Positions 8,649-16,461 of a stretch of DNA of 64,000 bases are shown piece after piece. The translations under genes were made by a program, and so were the position numbers. The stretch lies in the NCBI RefSeq assembly GCF_000092245.1, contig NC_014166.1:1240001-1304000 (forward strand). Direction: 5' to 3'. The notes below the pieces were generated by a model. That model was not told where the DNA came from and made no database searches. It saw nothing but the letters and a program-made list of their open reading frames with translations. The stretch is from Arcobacter nitrofigilis DSM 7299. Its GTDB lineage: Bacteria; Campylobacterota; Campylobacteria; Campylobacterales; Arcobacteraceae. Every line of letters begins with the position of its first letter. Positions within the stretch are counted from its first letter, which is position 1.

Positions 8649-9599
8649 ATGAAATTATCAAAAATCTTGTCAATAGCTACAATACTTGCTATTGCACTAA
8701 ATGCAAATGCAAGTGAGAGAATAACTTTGAAAGCTGCAAAATCTACATCATCTTATTATCAAATGGCAGTACAAATTGGTGAAGATGTTAGTAAAGCTTC
8801 AAATAAAGATTTGAGTGTAACAATTGAAGAGAGTCAAGGGTCTGTTCAAAATGTAAAAGAAGTACGAAAAAGAAAAGGTAATTATGTTTTTACAACACCT
8901 CCTGCTCTAATTCGATTGGCTAAAAACAAAAAAGCTATGTTTAAAAATGATAATCCAAAAGATTATTCAAAAATAAGATCACTTTTTCCTATTCCATATT
9001 TGACTATGCATATGGTTGTAAGAGCTGATTCTGGTATCAAGACTTATGCTGATTTAAAAGGAAAATCTTTACTTATTGGAAAAGGAAGTTTTGGAGCTAA
9101 AGAGGCTAAAAAATATATTGATTTATTTGGTTTAAAAAATGATGTTAAACTAATAAATGCTGAATTATCTGGTGCTGTAACTGCACTAAAAAATGGTCAA
9201 ATTGATGGTTTTGCAACTTCTGGGTCTTATCCTGCACCAAATGTAATAGAAGCAAGTGCTAGTGATAAAATAAGACTTTTAAGTATGAGTGATGAACAAA
9301 TTGCAAAAACAAAAAGAGACAAAATAATAATCCCTGCGGGTACATATACAGGTGTAGATTATGATGTTGCTACTACTACACTTCCTGTTGGAGTTTATAC
9401 AACTACAGATATGAGTGAAGAGACTGCATATAAACTTACAAAAGCATTTTGGGAATCAAAACCACAGTTAGAAAAACAAAATATTTGGTGGAAAGCAATC
9501 ACCTTTAAAAACTTAAATATGTTTAAAACAAAACTACATAAAGGTGCATTAAAATATTACATGGAAGTTAATGCTCATGTCCCTCAAAGCCTTAAATAA
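8649..9599 (+). CDS. TAXI-family TRAP transporter solute-binding protein
   Basis: Periplasmic binding protein of 316 residues with a signal peptide ending ALNANA. The TAXI family pattern is clear: TLKAAKSTSSYYQMAVQIGEDVSK near the N-terminus (two parts, TLKAAKSTSSYY and QMAVQIGEDV), LKGKSLLIGKGSFGAKEAKKY, and AVTALKNGQIDGFATSGSYPAP, split similarly. It is followed with a one-base overlap by the fused permease, forming a complete transporter. TAXI proteins commonly bind glutamate, 2-oxoglutarate or other carboxylates; the ligand here is unknown. No 11-bp repeat of the 16-29 kb regulon is found upstream. Confidence 0.9.
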   Translation: MKLSKILSIATILAIALNANASERITLKAAKSTSSYYQMAVQIGEDVSKASNKDLSVTIEESQGSVQNVKEVRKRKGNYVFTTPPALIRLAKNKKAMFKNDNPKDYSKIRSLFPIPYLTMHMVVRADSGIKTYADLKGKSLLIGKGSFGAKEAKKYIDLFGLKNDVKLINAELSGAVTALKNGQIDGFATSGSYPAPNVIEASASDKIRLLSMSDEQIAKTKRDKIIIPAGTYTGVDYDVATTTLPVGVYTTTDMSEETAYKLTKAFWESKPQLEKQNIWWKAITFKNLNMFKTKLHKGALKYYMEVNAHVPQSLK

Positions 9600-11398
9600 T
9601 GATTCAAAACAATAGTCGGTTACTGTCAATAAAATTTTTGGCAGTGACTTTTTTAGCTTTTATTACAGTTGGTTTTCATATTTATTTAATCTTTACAGGA
9701 CTTATGCCAAATTTAGTTAGTCGTCCTTTACACTTAGCTTTAGTTTTACCTTGGATTTTTCTTTTATCTCAAGATGAAGAAAGTTCAAGATTATCTAAAT
9801 ATGGTGGATATATTTTGTTAGTGTGTGGTCTGTTTTCTTCTTTGTATATAGTTTTTAATTATAGTGTATTAGAAGACCAATATGGTTCTCTTGAAGGTTA
9901 TTTGCAATATTTTGTTGCTCTATCTTTGATTTTAAGTGTTTTAGAAATGGCAAGAAGAGCTATAAAGTTAGCACTTCCCTTGACTGCAACTATTGCCTTA
10001 GCTTATGGACTTTGGGGTCATTATATTCCTGGGAATTTCGGACATCAAGAGATACCAATGGATAGTTTTTTTGGTACTTTAGTTATAGCAGAAGGTGGTA
10101 TCTTTGGAGCTTTAACAGGTGTTTCTGTTAATGTTGTTGCAGTATTTGTAATACTAGGAGCATTTGTTGGAATAGGTGAGGGTGGTAATGCTTTCATGTC
10201 TTTATCTACAAAAATAGCTGGAAGATTAAGAGGCGGAGCTGCAAAAGTATCTGTTTTGGCTTCTGCTTTTTTTGGTTCAATTTCTGGTTCAGCTTCTGCA
10301 AATGTTGCCTCAACGGGAGCTTTTACAATTCCTACAATGAAGAGATTAAAATATCCTGCAAGTTTAGCAGGTGCTACTGAAGCAGTTGCAAGTACTGGTG
10401 GACAAATTATGCCACCACTTATGGGAGCAGGGGCTTTTATTATGGCAGAACTTTTAGGAGTACCATATGCTAAGATTATGGCAACTGCTATTTTCCCTGC
10501 TATATTATTTTTTGTAACTGTTTGGATAGGTATAGATGTATTTGCTAAAAAATATAATCTTCTTGCTATGGATAAAGAAGATATTCCAAAATTAAATTTG
10601 GTTTTAAAGTTAGCACCATTTTTTCTTATACCTTTTGGAATCTTACTTTATGCCTTGATAATAGTAGGGAAAACACCTCAATACTCAGCAGCTCTTGCAA
10701 TATTTGCTTCTATTATACTTTTACTTGTAAATAGGGATTGGAAAATATCATTTAAAGAGTTTATAGAAAAATTTGTAGATGGTTGTATTACTGCTTCTAG
10801 ACAAATTGCATCTATTGCTTCTGTTATTATTTGTGCAGGTATTGTAATTGGAGTTTTGAATATTACAGGTATTGGAGTTAAAATAACTTCTGCTATTTTA
10901 TACTTGTCAAATGGACAACTTTTTGTAGCCTTACTTTTAACAGCTGTTGCTTGTTTGATTTTAGGTATGGAAGTTCCTACTACGGCTGCTTATATCATTT
11001 GTGTATCAATTGCTGGTCCTACTTTACAAGAGTATGGACTTTCAGCTATTCAAGCACACCTTTTTGTATTTTGGTTTGCTTTACTCTCAACTATCACTCC
11101 GCCTGTTTGTGGTACAGTTTTTATAGCTTCTGGAATAGCCCAAGCAAATTGGATAGAGGTAGCTGGTAAATCTATGAAGTTAGGTATTGGATTATATATT
11201 GTACCTTTGGCATTTGTTGTAAATCCATTTTTAATAGAACCAGATACTAACTTTTTATATGCATTTTTATCTTTCATAAAAATTGCAGTTGGGTTAGGTC
11301 TTTTATCAAATGCTTTAGTTAATGATAAACAAAAAGCAGTTTTAAGAGTAGGTCTTGTACTTTTAGGATTAATAACTATCTTTTTTCCCTTTCAATAA
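9599..11398 (+). CDS. TRAP transporter fused permease (DctQM fusion, TAXI type)
   Basis: Inner-membrane permease of 599 residues with about 17 hydrophobic helices; the small (Q) and large (M) subunits are fused, as usual for TAXI systems. Family motifs include FFGSISGSASANVASTGAFT, IPTMKRLKYPA, STGGQIMPPLMGAGAFIMAE and LSTITPPVCGTVFIASGIA. Sodium-coupled import of the ligand delivered by the preceding binding protein is the known mechanism of the family. The ATG overlaps the preceding stop (TAATG), so the two are translated together. Ends inside a 12-bp hairpin. Confidence 0.92.
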   Translation: MIQNNSRLLSIKFLAVTFLAFITVGFHIYLIFTGLMPNLVSRPLHLALVLPWIFLLSQDEESSRLSKYGGYILLVCGLFSSLYIVFNYSVLEDQYGSLEGYLQYFVALSLILSVLEMARRAIKLALPLTATIALAYGLWGHYIPGNFGHQEIPMDSFFGTLVIAEGGIFGALTGVSVNVVAVFVILGAFVGIGEGGNAFMSLSTKIAGRLRGGAAKVSVLASAFFGSISGSASANVASTGAFTIPTMKRLKYPASLAGATEAVASTGGQIMPPLMGAGAFIMAELLGVPYAKIMATAIFPAILFFVTVWIGIDVFAKKYNLLAMDKEDIPKLNLVLKLAPFFLIPFGILLYALIIVGKTPQYSAALAIFASIILLLVNRDWKISFKEFIEKFVDGCITASRQIASIASVIICAGIVIGVLNITGIGVKITSAILYLSNGQLFVALLLTAVACLILGMEVPTTAAYIICVSIAGPTLQEYGLSAIQAHLFVFWFALLSTITPPVCGTVFIASGIAQANWIEVAGKSMKLGIGLYIVPLAFVVNPFLIEPDTNFLYAFLSFIKIAVGLGLLSNALVNDKQKAVLRVGLVLLGLITIFFPFQ

Positions 11399-11420
11399 GC
11401 TATAATTGTAGCTTATTGAA
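11391..11420 (+). terminator. 12-bp hairpin after the TAXI-TRAP operon
   Basis: TTCAATAAGCTA and TAGCTTATTGAA are perfect complements around a 6-base loop and include the permease stop codon. A-rich rather than U-rich sequence follows, so this may act by mRNA 3'-end protection rather than as a classic intrinsic terminator. Confidence 0.5.
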
Positions 11421-11503
11421 AAACTTAAATAAAGTACGTAAAAGTACTTGCATTAAATAAGTTTTTTTCTTATAATAAAGTAATTTAATAAGAAGTAGCC
11501 AAT

Positions 11504-12073
11504 ATGAACTTTTTCAAAAAAATTTTAAACTCATTGAACCAAATGTCAAGTCCCGTGTTTAGCTTCGATGCCAATAAATCAGAGCTATCTTTTATTTTAC
11601 CAAATGATGAAAAGTTTGATTTTACATTGGAGAATTACGATGTAAAAACAAGACATGATCCTTATGTAATAGAAGCTTACACTTTCAATAGCAAAGATTT
11701 GTTCTTTGAATATATTCACTTAGATGTAAATAGCTCATGGAATGGACTAGCTAGAGGTTATTTTGAAGAGTTATTAAGAGACTCTATAAAAGAAGATTTA
11801 GAGTTACAAGAGAGATTTGAATTTAAACATTATGAATTTTCTACTTATAAAACAGCTACAAAAGGCTTTGTACACTTAATATATATATGGGAAGTAAATA
11901 AAGAAGTATTTATGATAGATAAAAAAGGAATACTTTATAATGAGTTTATAAAGCTATTAAAAAGTGATTATGAATATAAATATAGTGGAAGAGAAATCTT
12001 TGATTTATATCATGAAATAAGTTTAGTAAAGCATAACTCATTAAATCATTACTTTAATGGAAGTAGTGATTAA
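11504..12073 (+). CDS. Uncharacterised protein, paralogue of the next gene
   Basis: A 189-residue, apparently cytoplasmic protein with no signal peptide or membrane helix; I do not recognise a family. Residues 70-185 clearly align with the following lipoprotein: SSWNGLARGYFEE, KHYEFSTYK, WEVNKEVFMIDKKG, KYSG..., ISLVKHNSLNHYF. The shared WNG, HYE-S-TYK, ID-KG and YF positions suggest one fold made as a cytosolic and a lipid-anchored version. Start ATG has AGAAG nearby. No neighbour gives a pathway clue. Confidence 0.75.
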   Translation: MNFFKKILNSLNQMSSPVFSFDANKSELSFILPNDEKFDFTLENYDVKTRHDPYVIEAYTFNSKDLFFEYIHLDVNSSWNGLARGYFEELLRDSIKEDLELQERFEFKHYEFSTYKTATKGFVHLIYIWEVNKEVFMIDKKGILYNEFIKLLKSDYEYKYSGREIFDLYHEISLVKHNSLNHYFNGSSD

Positions 12074-12109
12074 AAAATAGTATAATAAACGAAAAACAAA
12101 GGATAAAAT

Positions 12110-12724
12110 ATGTTTTTCAAGTCGATTATTTTTTCATTAATTACTATATTTTTTACTTCTTGTGCTTCAAGTAGTTTTTACTACGATAAAAAAGAAAACT
12201 CTGCAAATATAAATTTATTGAATGTAAATAAAAAGATAGCTCTTACAAATCCAAAAATAGAACACACCTTTTCACAATGTACAATTAACTCATATATATT
12301 AAAAGATGATAATAAAGAATATGGAAATCTATTTTTAGAAAATATTGAACTTTATGATAATTGCCATTGGAATGGGTCAGCTAGTGGATTTTTCACATAT
12401 GAATTAAAAACAAGAATGAAATTTAAAAGTTTTGAGTTAGTAGATAGATTTTCAAAAGATCATTATGAAATATCAACCTATAAAGTAAACAATGAAAAAT
12501 ATGTAAGTATTATTGATATGTATACTGTAAATAGGGATGTTTTAATTATAGATAATAAGGGTAAATTGTCACAAGAAATAGTTAAAATGTTAGATCCCAA
12601 ATTTAACTTTAAATATGTAAATGAACCGAGAACTGATATAAACTACAACTATAGTTTGGTTAAATTCAATATGTTTAATTCATATTTTACAAAAGAATCT
12701 GAAAGAAGAATAATAGGGAATTAA
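12110..12724 (+). CDS. Uncharacterised lipoprotein, paralogue of the preceding gene
   Basis: A 204-residue protein with a lipoprotein signal: hydrophobic stretch then FFTSC, lipidated Cys at about residue 18. The mature part aligns with the preceding protein: CHWNGSASGFFTY, DHYEISTYKV, MYTVNRDVLIIDNKG, FKYVNE, YSLVKFNMFNSYF. Two extra cysteines (in SQCTINSY and DNCHWNG) could form a disulfide in the periplasm; both are absent from the cytosolic copy, which fits exposure to an oxidising compartment. AAAGGATAAA precedes the ATG. Function unknown. Confidence 0.78.
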   Translation: MFFKSIIFSLITIFFTSCASSSFYYDKKENSANINLLNVNKKIALTNPKIEHTFSQCTINSYILKDDNKEYGNLFLENIELYDNCHWNGSASGFFTYELKTRMKFKSFELVDRFSKDHYEISTYKVNNEKYVSIIDMYTVNRDVLIIDNKGKLSQEIVKMLDPKFNFKYVNEPRTDINYNYSLVKFNMFNSYFTKESERRIIGN

Positions 12725-12747
12725 ATAACGGTGAAAATCACCGTTAT
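12725..12747 (+). terminator. 10-bp hairpin after the paralogue pair
   Basis: ATAACGGTGA and TCACCGTTAT are perfect complements with a 3-base loop, immediately after the lipoprotein stop codon. No long U-tract follows, so termination is plausible but unproven. Confidence 0.55.
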
Positions 12748-12834
12748 CTATAAGGAGACAATAGCAACGAAAGCTAAAGTTTGTTTGTATGACGAAAGAA
12801 TTGTAATGTAAATAGGATAAAATATATCCTATTT
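12748..12834 (+). other. Structured spacer with a possible short reading frame or small RNA
   Basis: Less AT-rich than its surroundings. AAGGAGACA is followed by ATA and a 16-codon open frame (IATKAKVCLYDERIVM, stop at 12808-12810). Inside it TAGC/GCTA can form a small stem with loop AACGAAA. At 12810-12834 AAATAGGATA and TATCCTATTT form a perfect 10-bp hairpin. This could be a small RNA, a leader of the 12882 gene, or a gene remnant whose start was mutated from ATG to ATA. Confidence 0.3.
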
Positions 12835-12881
12835 AAAAAAGTTATATCTAAAAATTAAATTTTATTTAAGGAGAAATTTTA

Positions 12882-13313
12882 TTGTTTGATGAAGCAACCC
12901 AATTTTTATATCAGTATAAAAATAAACAATTAGAAGCAAAAGATGTATCAGAACTAAAAGAGGATTTTCAAAAATATAAAAATGAAATCATAAACAGTGA
13001 GTGTTATAATAAGTTTTTTGACAATTATTTAAATATCAAAGGTTATACATATAGGTTAGAAAAAGCTGATTTAAGGCTGTTTTATACTTTTCAAGAAGCT
13101 ATTTATTCTATTGATTTAGCAAAATTAACTCGTGATGAAGAGGGTGTTTTATTAAATACGGTTGTGTATATAATAGTAATAGATGACTGTATTAACGAAT
13201 ATTTAGGAAATAGTATAGATGAAAATTTAAAACAAAAAGCACTTGAGTTTTATGAAAATGAACAAAAAAGAATATCCGCAGAAAATAAAAAATATCATAT
13301 GTATCAAAACTAA
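12882..13313 (+). CDS. Hypothetical cytoplasmic protein
   Basis: A 143-residue acidic protein without signal or membrane segment, starting at a TTG with AAGGAGAAAT upstream. Mostly helical in appearance, with VVYIIVIDDCINEYLGN as a hydrophobic core and a charged C-terminal helix (KQKALEFYENEQKRI). I do not recognise a family. It follows the structured spacer at 12748-12834, which may be its 5' leader. Confidence 0.65.
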   Translation: MFDEATQFLYQYKNKQLEAKDVSELKEDFQKYKNEIINSECYNKFFDNYLNIKGYTYRLEKADLRLFYTFQEAIYSIDLAKLTRDEEGVLLNTVVYIIVIDDCINEYLGNSIDENLKQKALEFYENEQKRISAENKKYHMYQN

Positions 13314-13350
13314 TTAATTTTAATATATCTTTTTTTATAACTTTGAATCA

Positions 13351-14520
13351 TCAATAAATATTTAAATAATGTATATTTGTTTTTAACCAAAGAGTTATAC
13401 TATCAATCATTTGATGCCATATGTTACCTTTATTGACTGTATTTAAGGCAATAAGAGGAACTTTCTTTAAAATTTTATCACCAAGGTATACTTCTATTGT
13501 TCCTAGCTTTTGCCCTTTATTTACTGTTGCAATGATAGGTTTTTTGATATTTATTGCAGTATGTAATTGTTTATTTTGGCTACGAATAATTGTTATAGTT
13601 AAGTCCTTATCAAGTCCTAAAGAAACTTCATTTTTTTTACCTTCCCAAATTTTACTTTTTTTAATTATACTATTAGCCGTATATAATTTATGTGTATCAT
13701 AATACTTAAATCCATAATTTAATAGTTTCTCTGATTCTTTTGCTCGTGCTTTAGAACTCTTTGTTCCCATTACAACAGCAATCAGCCGCATGTTTTTTCT
13801 TTTTGCAGAAGATGCTAAACAATATCCAGCTGCCATTGTATGTCCAGTTTTTAATCCATCTACACTTGTATCTTTCCATAATAATTTATTACGGTTATTT
13901 TGACTTATATTATTGTATTTGAAGTTTTTAATTGAATACCAAGAATAATGGTCTGGGAAATCTTTTATAATTGCACGCGATAATAAGGCAATATCATGTG
14001 CTGTTGAATAATGGTCTTTTGTTGGTAACCCAGTTGCATCATTGTAATGAGTATTTTTTAGGTTTAATTTTTTTGCATATTTATTCATTAATTTAACAAA
14101 CTCTTTTTCACTTCCTGAAATATGTTCAGCGATTGCAATTACAGCATCATTACCCGATTGAACTATCATTCCTTTTATTAGTTTGGATAAATCGACTTTT
14201 GTATTTACATTTAAAAAAGTTCTTGAACCAGTCATTTTCCATGCTTTTTTACTAATAAAAACTTTATCTTTTAAACTAATTTCCCCTGAATTAATTTTCG
14301 TTGAGACAATGTAAGATGTCATTAATTTTGTTAAACTAGCAGGCGGTAACTTTTCATCAGTATTTTTAGAAAGTAAAATTTCTTTTGTATCATAGTCCAT
14401 AAGGATATAAGACTTAGCTTTGATATTAATCAAAGGTTGTATTGATTTTTCCTCGTCTGCTTGAAGACATTGTGCTAGAAGGCTGGTGATAATAAAAATA
14501 GAGCAGATGATTTTTTTCAA
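13351..14520 (-). CDS. D-alanyl-D-alanine carboxypeptidase (PBP5/6 class)
   Basis: Periplasmic low-molecular-weight penicillin-binding protein of 389 residues that trims the terminal D-Ala from peptidoglycan pentapeptides. A signal peptide ends near LQA. All three active-site boxes are present: S62-L-T-K65 (PPASLTKLM), SGN (VQSGNDAVIAIAEH) and KTG (DGLKTGHTMAAGYC). A C-terminal PBP5 beta domain follows (about 290-370). The C-terminal end (MIDSITLWLKTNIHY) looks like the amphipathic membrane anchor of this family. Stands alone between a plus-strand hypothetical gene and a LOG-family gene. Confidence 0.93.
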   Translation of the reverse strand: MKKIICSIFIITSLLAQCLQADEEKSIQPLINIKAKSYILMDYDTKEILLSKNTDEKLPPASLTKLMTSYIVSTKINSGEISLKDKVFISKKAWKMTGSRTFLNVNTKVDLSKLIKGMIVQSGNDAVIAIAEHISGSEKEFVKLMNKYAKKLNLKNTHYNDATGLPTKDHYSTAHDIALLSRAIIKDFPDHYSWYSIKNFKYNNISQNNRNKLLWKDTSVDGLKTGHTMAAGYCLASSAKRKNMRLIAVVMGTKSSKARAKESEKLLNYGFKYYDTHKLYTANSIIKKSKIWEGKKNEVSLGLDKDLTITIIRSQNKQLHTAINIKKPIIATVNKGQKLGTIEVYLGDKILKKVPLIALNTVNKGNIWHQMIDSITLWLKTNIHYLNIY

Positions 14521-14634
14521 GATGTTTTCTCCTAAGAATAGTGTAAAAATTAATAATATATCTTATTTGAAATAAGGGAATAAATTAAAAGGTGCAATTA
14601 TATATTAGAAATATAAACACTAAATAAACTTAAG

Positions 14635-15264
14635 TTAATTAAATAGTTTTAGTATATCTTTTTCAATAAATTCCAAATCATCAGTTAATGTAAATACTTC
14701 TAATTCACTTTTATTAATCATTCCTTCTTTTAATAAAGTATTTTCAATAAAAGAGATTAAATCTCTCCAAAAATTTGTACCATAAAGATATATTTTTAAG
14801 TTTTGAAGTTTTTTTGTTTGAACTAATATGATTATCTCAAAAAGTTCATCAAGTGTTCCATATCCTCCTGGAAAAACAACACAAGCAGATGAATGTTTTA
14901 CAAGCATGTACTTTCTTGAAAAAAAGTAGTTAAAGGTATGATTCCTAGTGGTATATGGATTTAGCCTTTGTTCTTGTGGTATTAATATATTTAATCCAAT
15001 TGATTCTACAGTTTTTGCTTTAAAGGCACCTCTATTTGCAGCTTCCATTATTCCACCACCGCCACCTGTTACAATATTGATGTTTTTACTTGCTAAATTA
15101 AAAGCTAACTTTTCAGCTAAATCACAAATTTTTTTATCTTGTGAAGTTCTTGCACTTCCAAAAAATGTTACACAGTTTTTTACATTATCAAAAATTTTCT
15201 CACTACAATTAAAATCATCTGCTATTTTATTTTTTTCAATTATCTCTTCTGTACACTCAGTCAT
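14635..15264 (-). CDS. LOG-family nucleotide phosphoribohydrolase (TIGR00730)
   Basis: A 209-residue Rossmann-fold protein with the two LOG motifs: a glycine-rich TGGGGGIMEAANRGAF and PGGYGTLDELFE, which contain the Arg/Glu catalytic residues of the family. Characterised members release ribose 5-phosphate from cytokinin riboside monophosphates or other nucleoside monophosphates such as AMP. The substrate here is not known. It is divergent from the PxpA-like gene at 15369, with about 100 AT-rich bases between them. Confidence 0.88.
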   Translation of the reverse strand: MTECTEEIIEKNKIADDFNCSEKIFDNVKNCVTFFGSARTSQDKKICDLAEKLAFNLASKNINIVTGGGGGIMEAANRGAFKAKTVESIGLNILIPQEQRLNPYTTRNHTFNYFFSRKYMLVKHSSACVVFPGGYGTLDELFEIIILVQTKKLQNLKIYLYGTNFWRDLISFIENTLLKEGMINKSELEVFTLTDDLEFIEKDILKLFN

Positions 15265-15368
15265 TCTTACTCTTTTAAATTTTTATAGAATTATAATGAA
15301 AAAATATAAGAAAATAAGTTAAATATAAAATTTGTTATAATTATGAAAATATATTATTAGGCAATAGC

Positions 15369-16106
15369 ATGAAAATTGAATTAAACTGTGATGTTGGTGA
15401 TAGTTTTGGTATTTGGAAAATGGGCAATGATGAAGAGATAATGCCATACATTAATATGGCAAATCTTGCTTGTGGTTTTCACGCAGGTGATGCTTTAAAT
15501 ATGGCTAAATCAGTTAGCTTAGCAGTAAAACATAATACTTTAATAGGAGCCCATATTGCATATCAAGATTTAGCAGGATTTGGAAGAAGAAAAATTGTAT
15601 ATTCTTTAGAAGAAATTTTAGCTATTGTTGTATATCAAATGGGTGCATTAAATGCTTTTTGTAAAACATATGGTAAAAGCGTAAGTTATGTGAAACCCCA
15701 TGGTGCTCTTTTCAATGATATGATGGATGATGAATTGATTTTTAAAGCAATTCTTAGTGCAATTAGTTCTTATGATAAAAATATAAAGTTAATTATTTTA
15801 TCAAGTCAAAAAAATGAAAAATATAAACAAATAGCTCTTTTATATGGTATTACACTTATATTAGAAGTTTATGTGGATAGAAATTATCATGATGAGGGAT
15901 TTATTCTTTCAAGAACTGAAAAAGACTCTTTTATAACTGATGAGTTAGATATTATGCAAAGAGTAGAAACTTTAAAAGAGAGAGGATATATAACTAGTAA
16001 AAATGGCTTGAAACTTTTTTTACATGCTGATACAATATGTTTACATGGAAGTTCTGAAAAAAACTATGAGTTTATAAAGACTGTTAGTAGGCTATTAAAT
16101 AATTAA
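15369..16106 (+). CDS. Divergent PxpA-like (LamB/YcsF family) protein
   Basis: A 245-residue paralogue of the 5-oxoprolinase subunit A at 29396, of identical length and collinear throughout (shared FGIWKMG, DEEIMPYI, MANLACGFHA, GFGRR, VKPHG, AILSAISSYDK). Several positions conserved in ordinary PxpA and kept in the other copy are altered: CDMGES is CDVGDS, GAHPGYQDL is GAHIAYQDL, VFADRNY is VYVDRNY and CVHGD is CLHGS. No pxpB or pxpC partner is adjacent. It may be a degenerating duplicate or have acquired another substrate or a regulatory role. It precedes a small membrane gene and two-component system 1. Confidence 0.85.
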   Translation: MKIELNCDVGDSFGIWKMGNDEEIMPYINMANLACGFHAGDALNMAKSVSLAVKHNTLIGAHIAYQDLAGFGRRKIVYSLEEILAIVVYQMGALNAFCKTYGKSVSYVKPHGALFNDMMDDELIFKAILSAISSYDKNIKLIILSSQKNEKYKQIALLYGITLILEVYVDRNYHDEGFILSRTEKDSFITDELDIMQRVETLKERGYITSKNGLKLFLHADTICLHGSSEKNYEFIKTVSRLLNN

Positions 16107-16126
16107 TATCCTTAAAACTTAGTTTA

Positions 16127-16148
16127 CACACTTCTTAGACACTTTTTA
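16127..16148 (+). promoter_or_regulatory. Tandem 11-bp repeat, site A
   Basis: CACACTTCTTA then GACACTTTTTA, two direct repeats with exact 11-bp period, ending 33 bases before the ATG at 16182. Matches the shared motif CWCACTT-N3-A found at six promoters here. Proposed binding site for the OmpR-type regulators at 17985 and 26718. Confidence 0.55.
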
Positions 16149-16181
16149 AAGTTAAACTTTGGTTTTAAATAAAGGGTAAAT

Positions 16182-16382
16182 ATGGCTGAATTGTTATTTT
16201 TTGCAGGAGCATTATTAATTTATTTATATTCATTTTTATATAGAAGATTTGCTTTGTTTGCTACATTAGTTTTGTTTATAATAGCATATAAGATGAAAGT
16301 AGATGTTGTTTTGATTTGTGTAACTATATCTATATTGGTCGTTATAAGGTTAAGACAACATGGTGTAAGAGATGACCTTTAA
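16182..16382 (+). CDS. Small two-helix membrane protein
   Basis: A 66-residue hydrophobic protein with helices at about 3-22 and 28-58, the basic loop YRRFALF near the middle and a charged tail (RLRQHGVRDDL). I do not recognise a family. A Shine-Dalgarno-like AAAGGGTAAAT precedes the ATG. It has its own 11-bp repeat promoter (site A) and lies just upstream of the HK1 gene, which has a second site. This suggests it belongs to the same regulon, perhaps as a membrane partner of the kinase or transporter. Confidence 0.65.
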   Translation: MAELLFFAGALLIYLYSFLYRRFALFATLVLFIIAYKMKVDVVLICVTISILVVIRLRQHGVRDDL

Positions 16383-16410
16383 TAAAAAAAAATAAAAAAC
16401 CTATTTTTAG

Positions 16411-16432
16411 CTTACCATTAACTCACTTTTAT
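16411..16432 (+). promoter_or_regulatory. Tandem 11-bp repeat, site B (HK1 promoter)
   Basis: CTTACCATTAA then CTCACTTTTAT, the second a good and the first a weaker match to the shared motif, ending 29 bases before the kinase ATG at 16462. TATAAAATATAAT follows as a -10 region. Suggests autoregulation of two-component system 1. Confidence 0.45.
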
Positions 16433-16461
16433 AAAATATAATTAAAAAAAGTAGGATTAGA

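Noticed and set aside
12748-12810. Calling the 16-codon ATA-initiated frame a coding gene
   Set aside because: ATA is a very rare start, the peptide is short and unrecognised, and the region is equally well explained as structured RNA; kept only as an observation.
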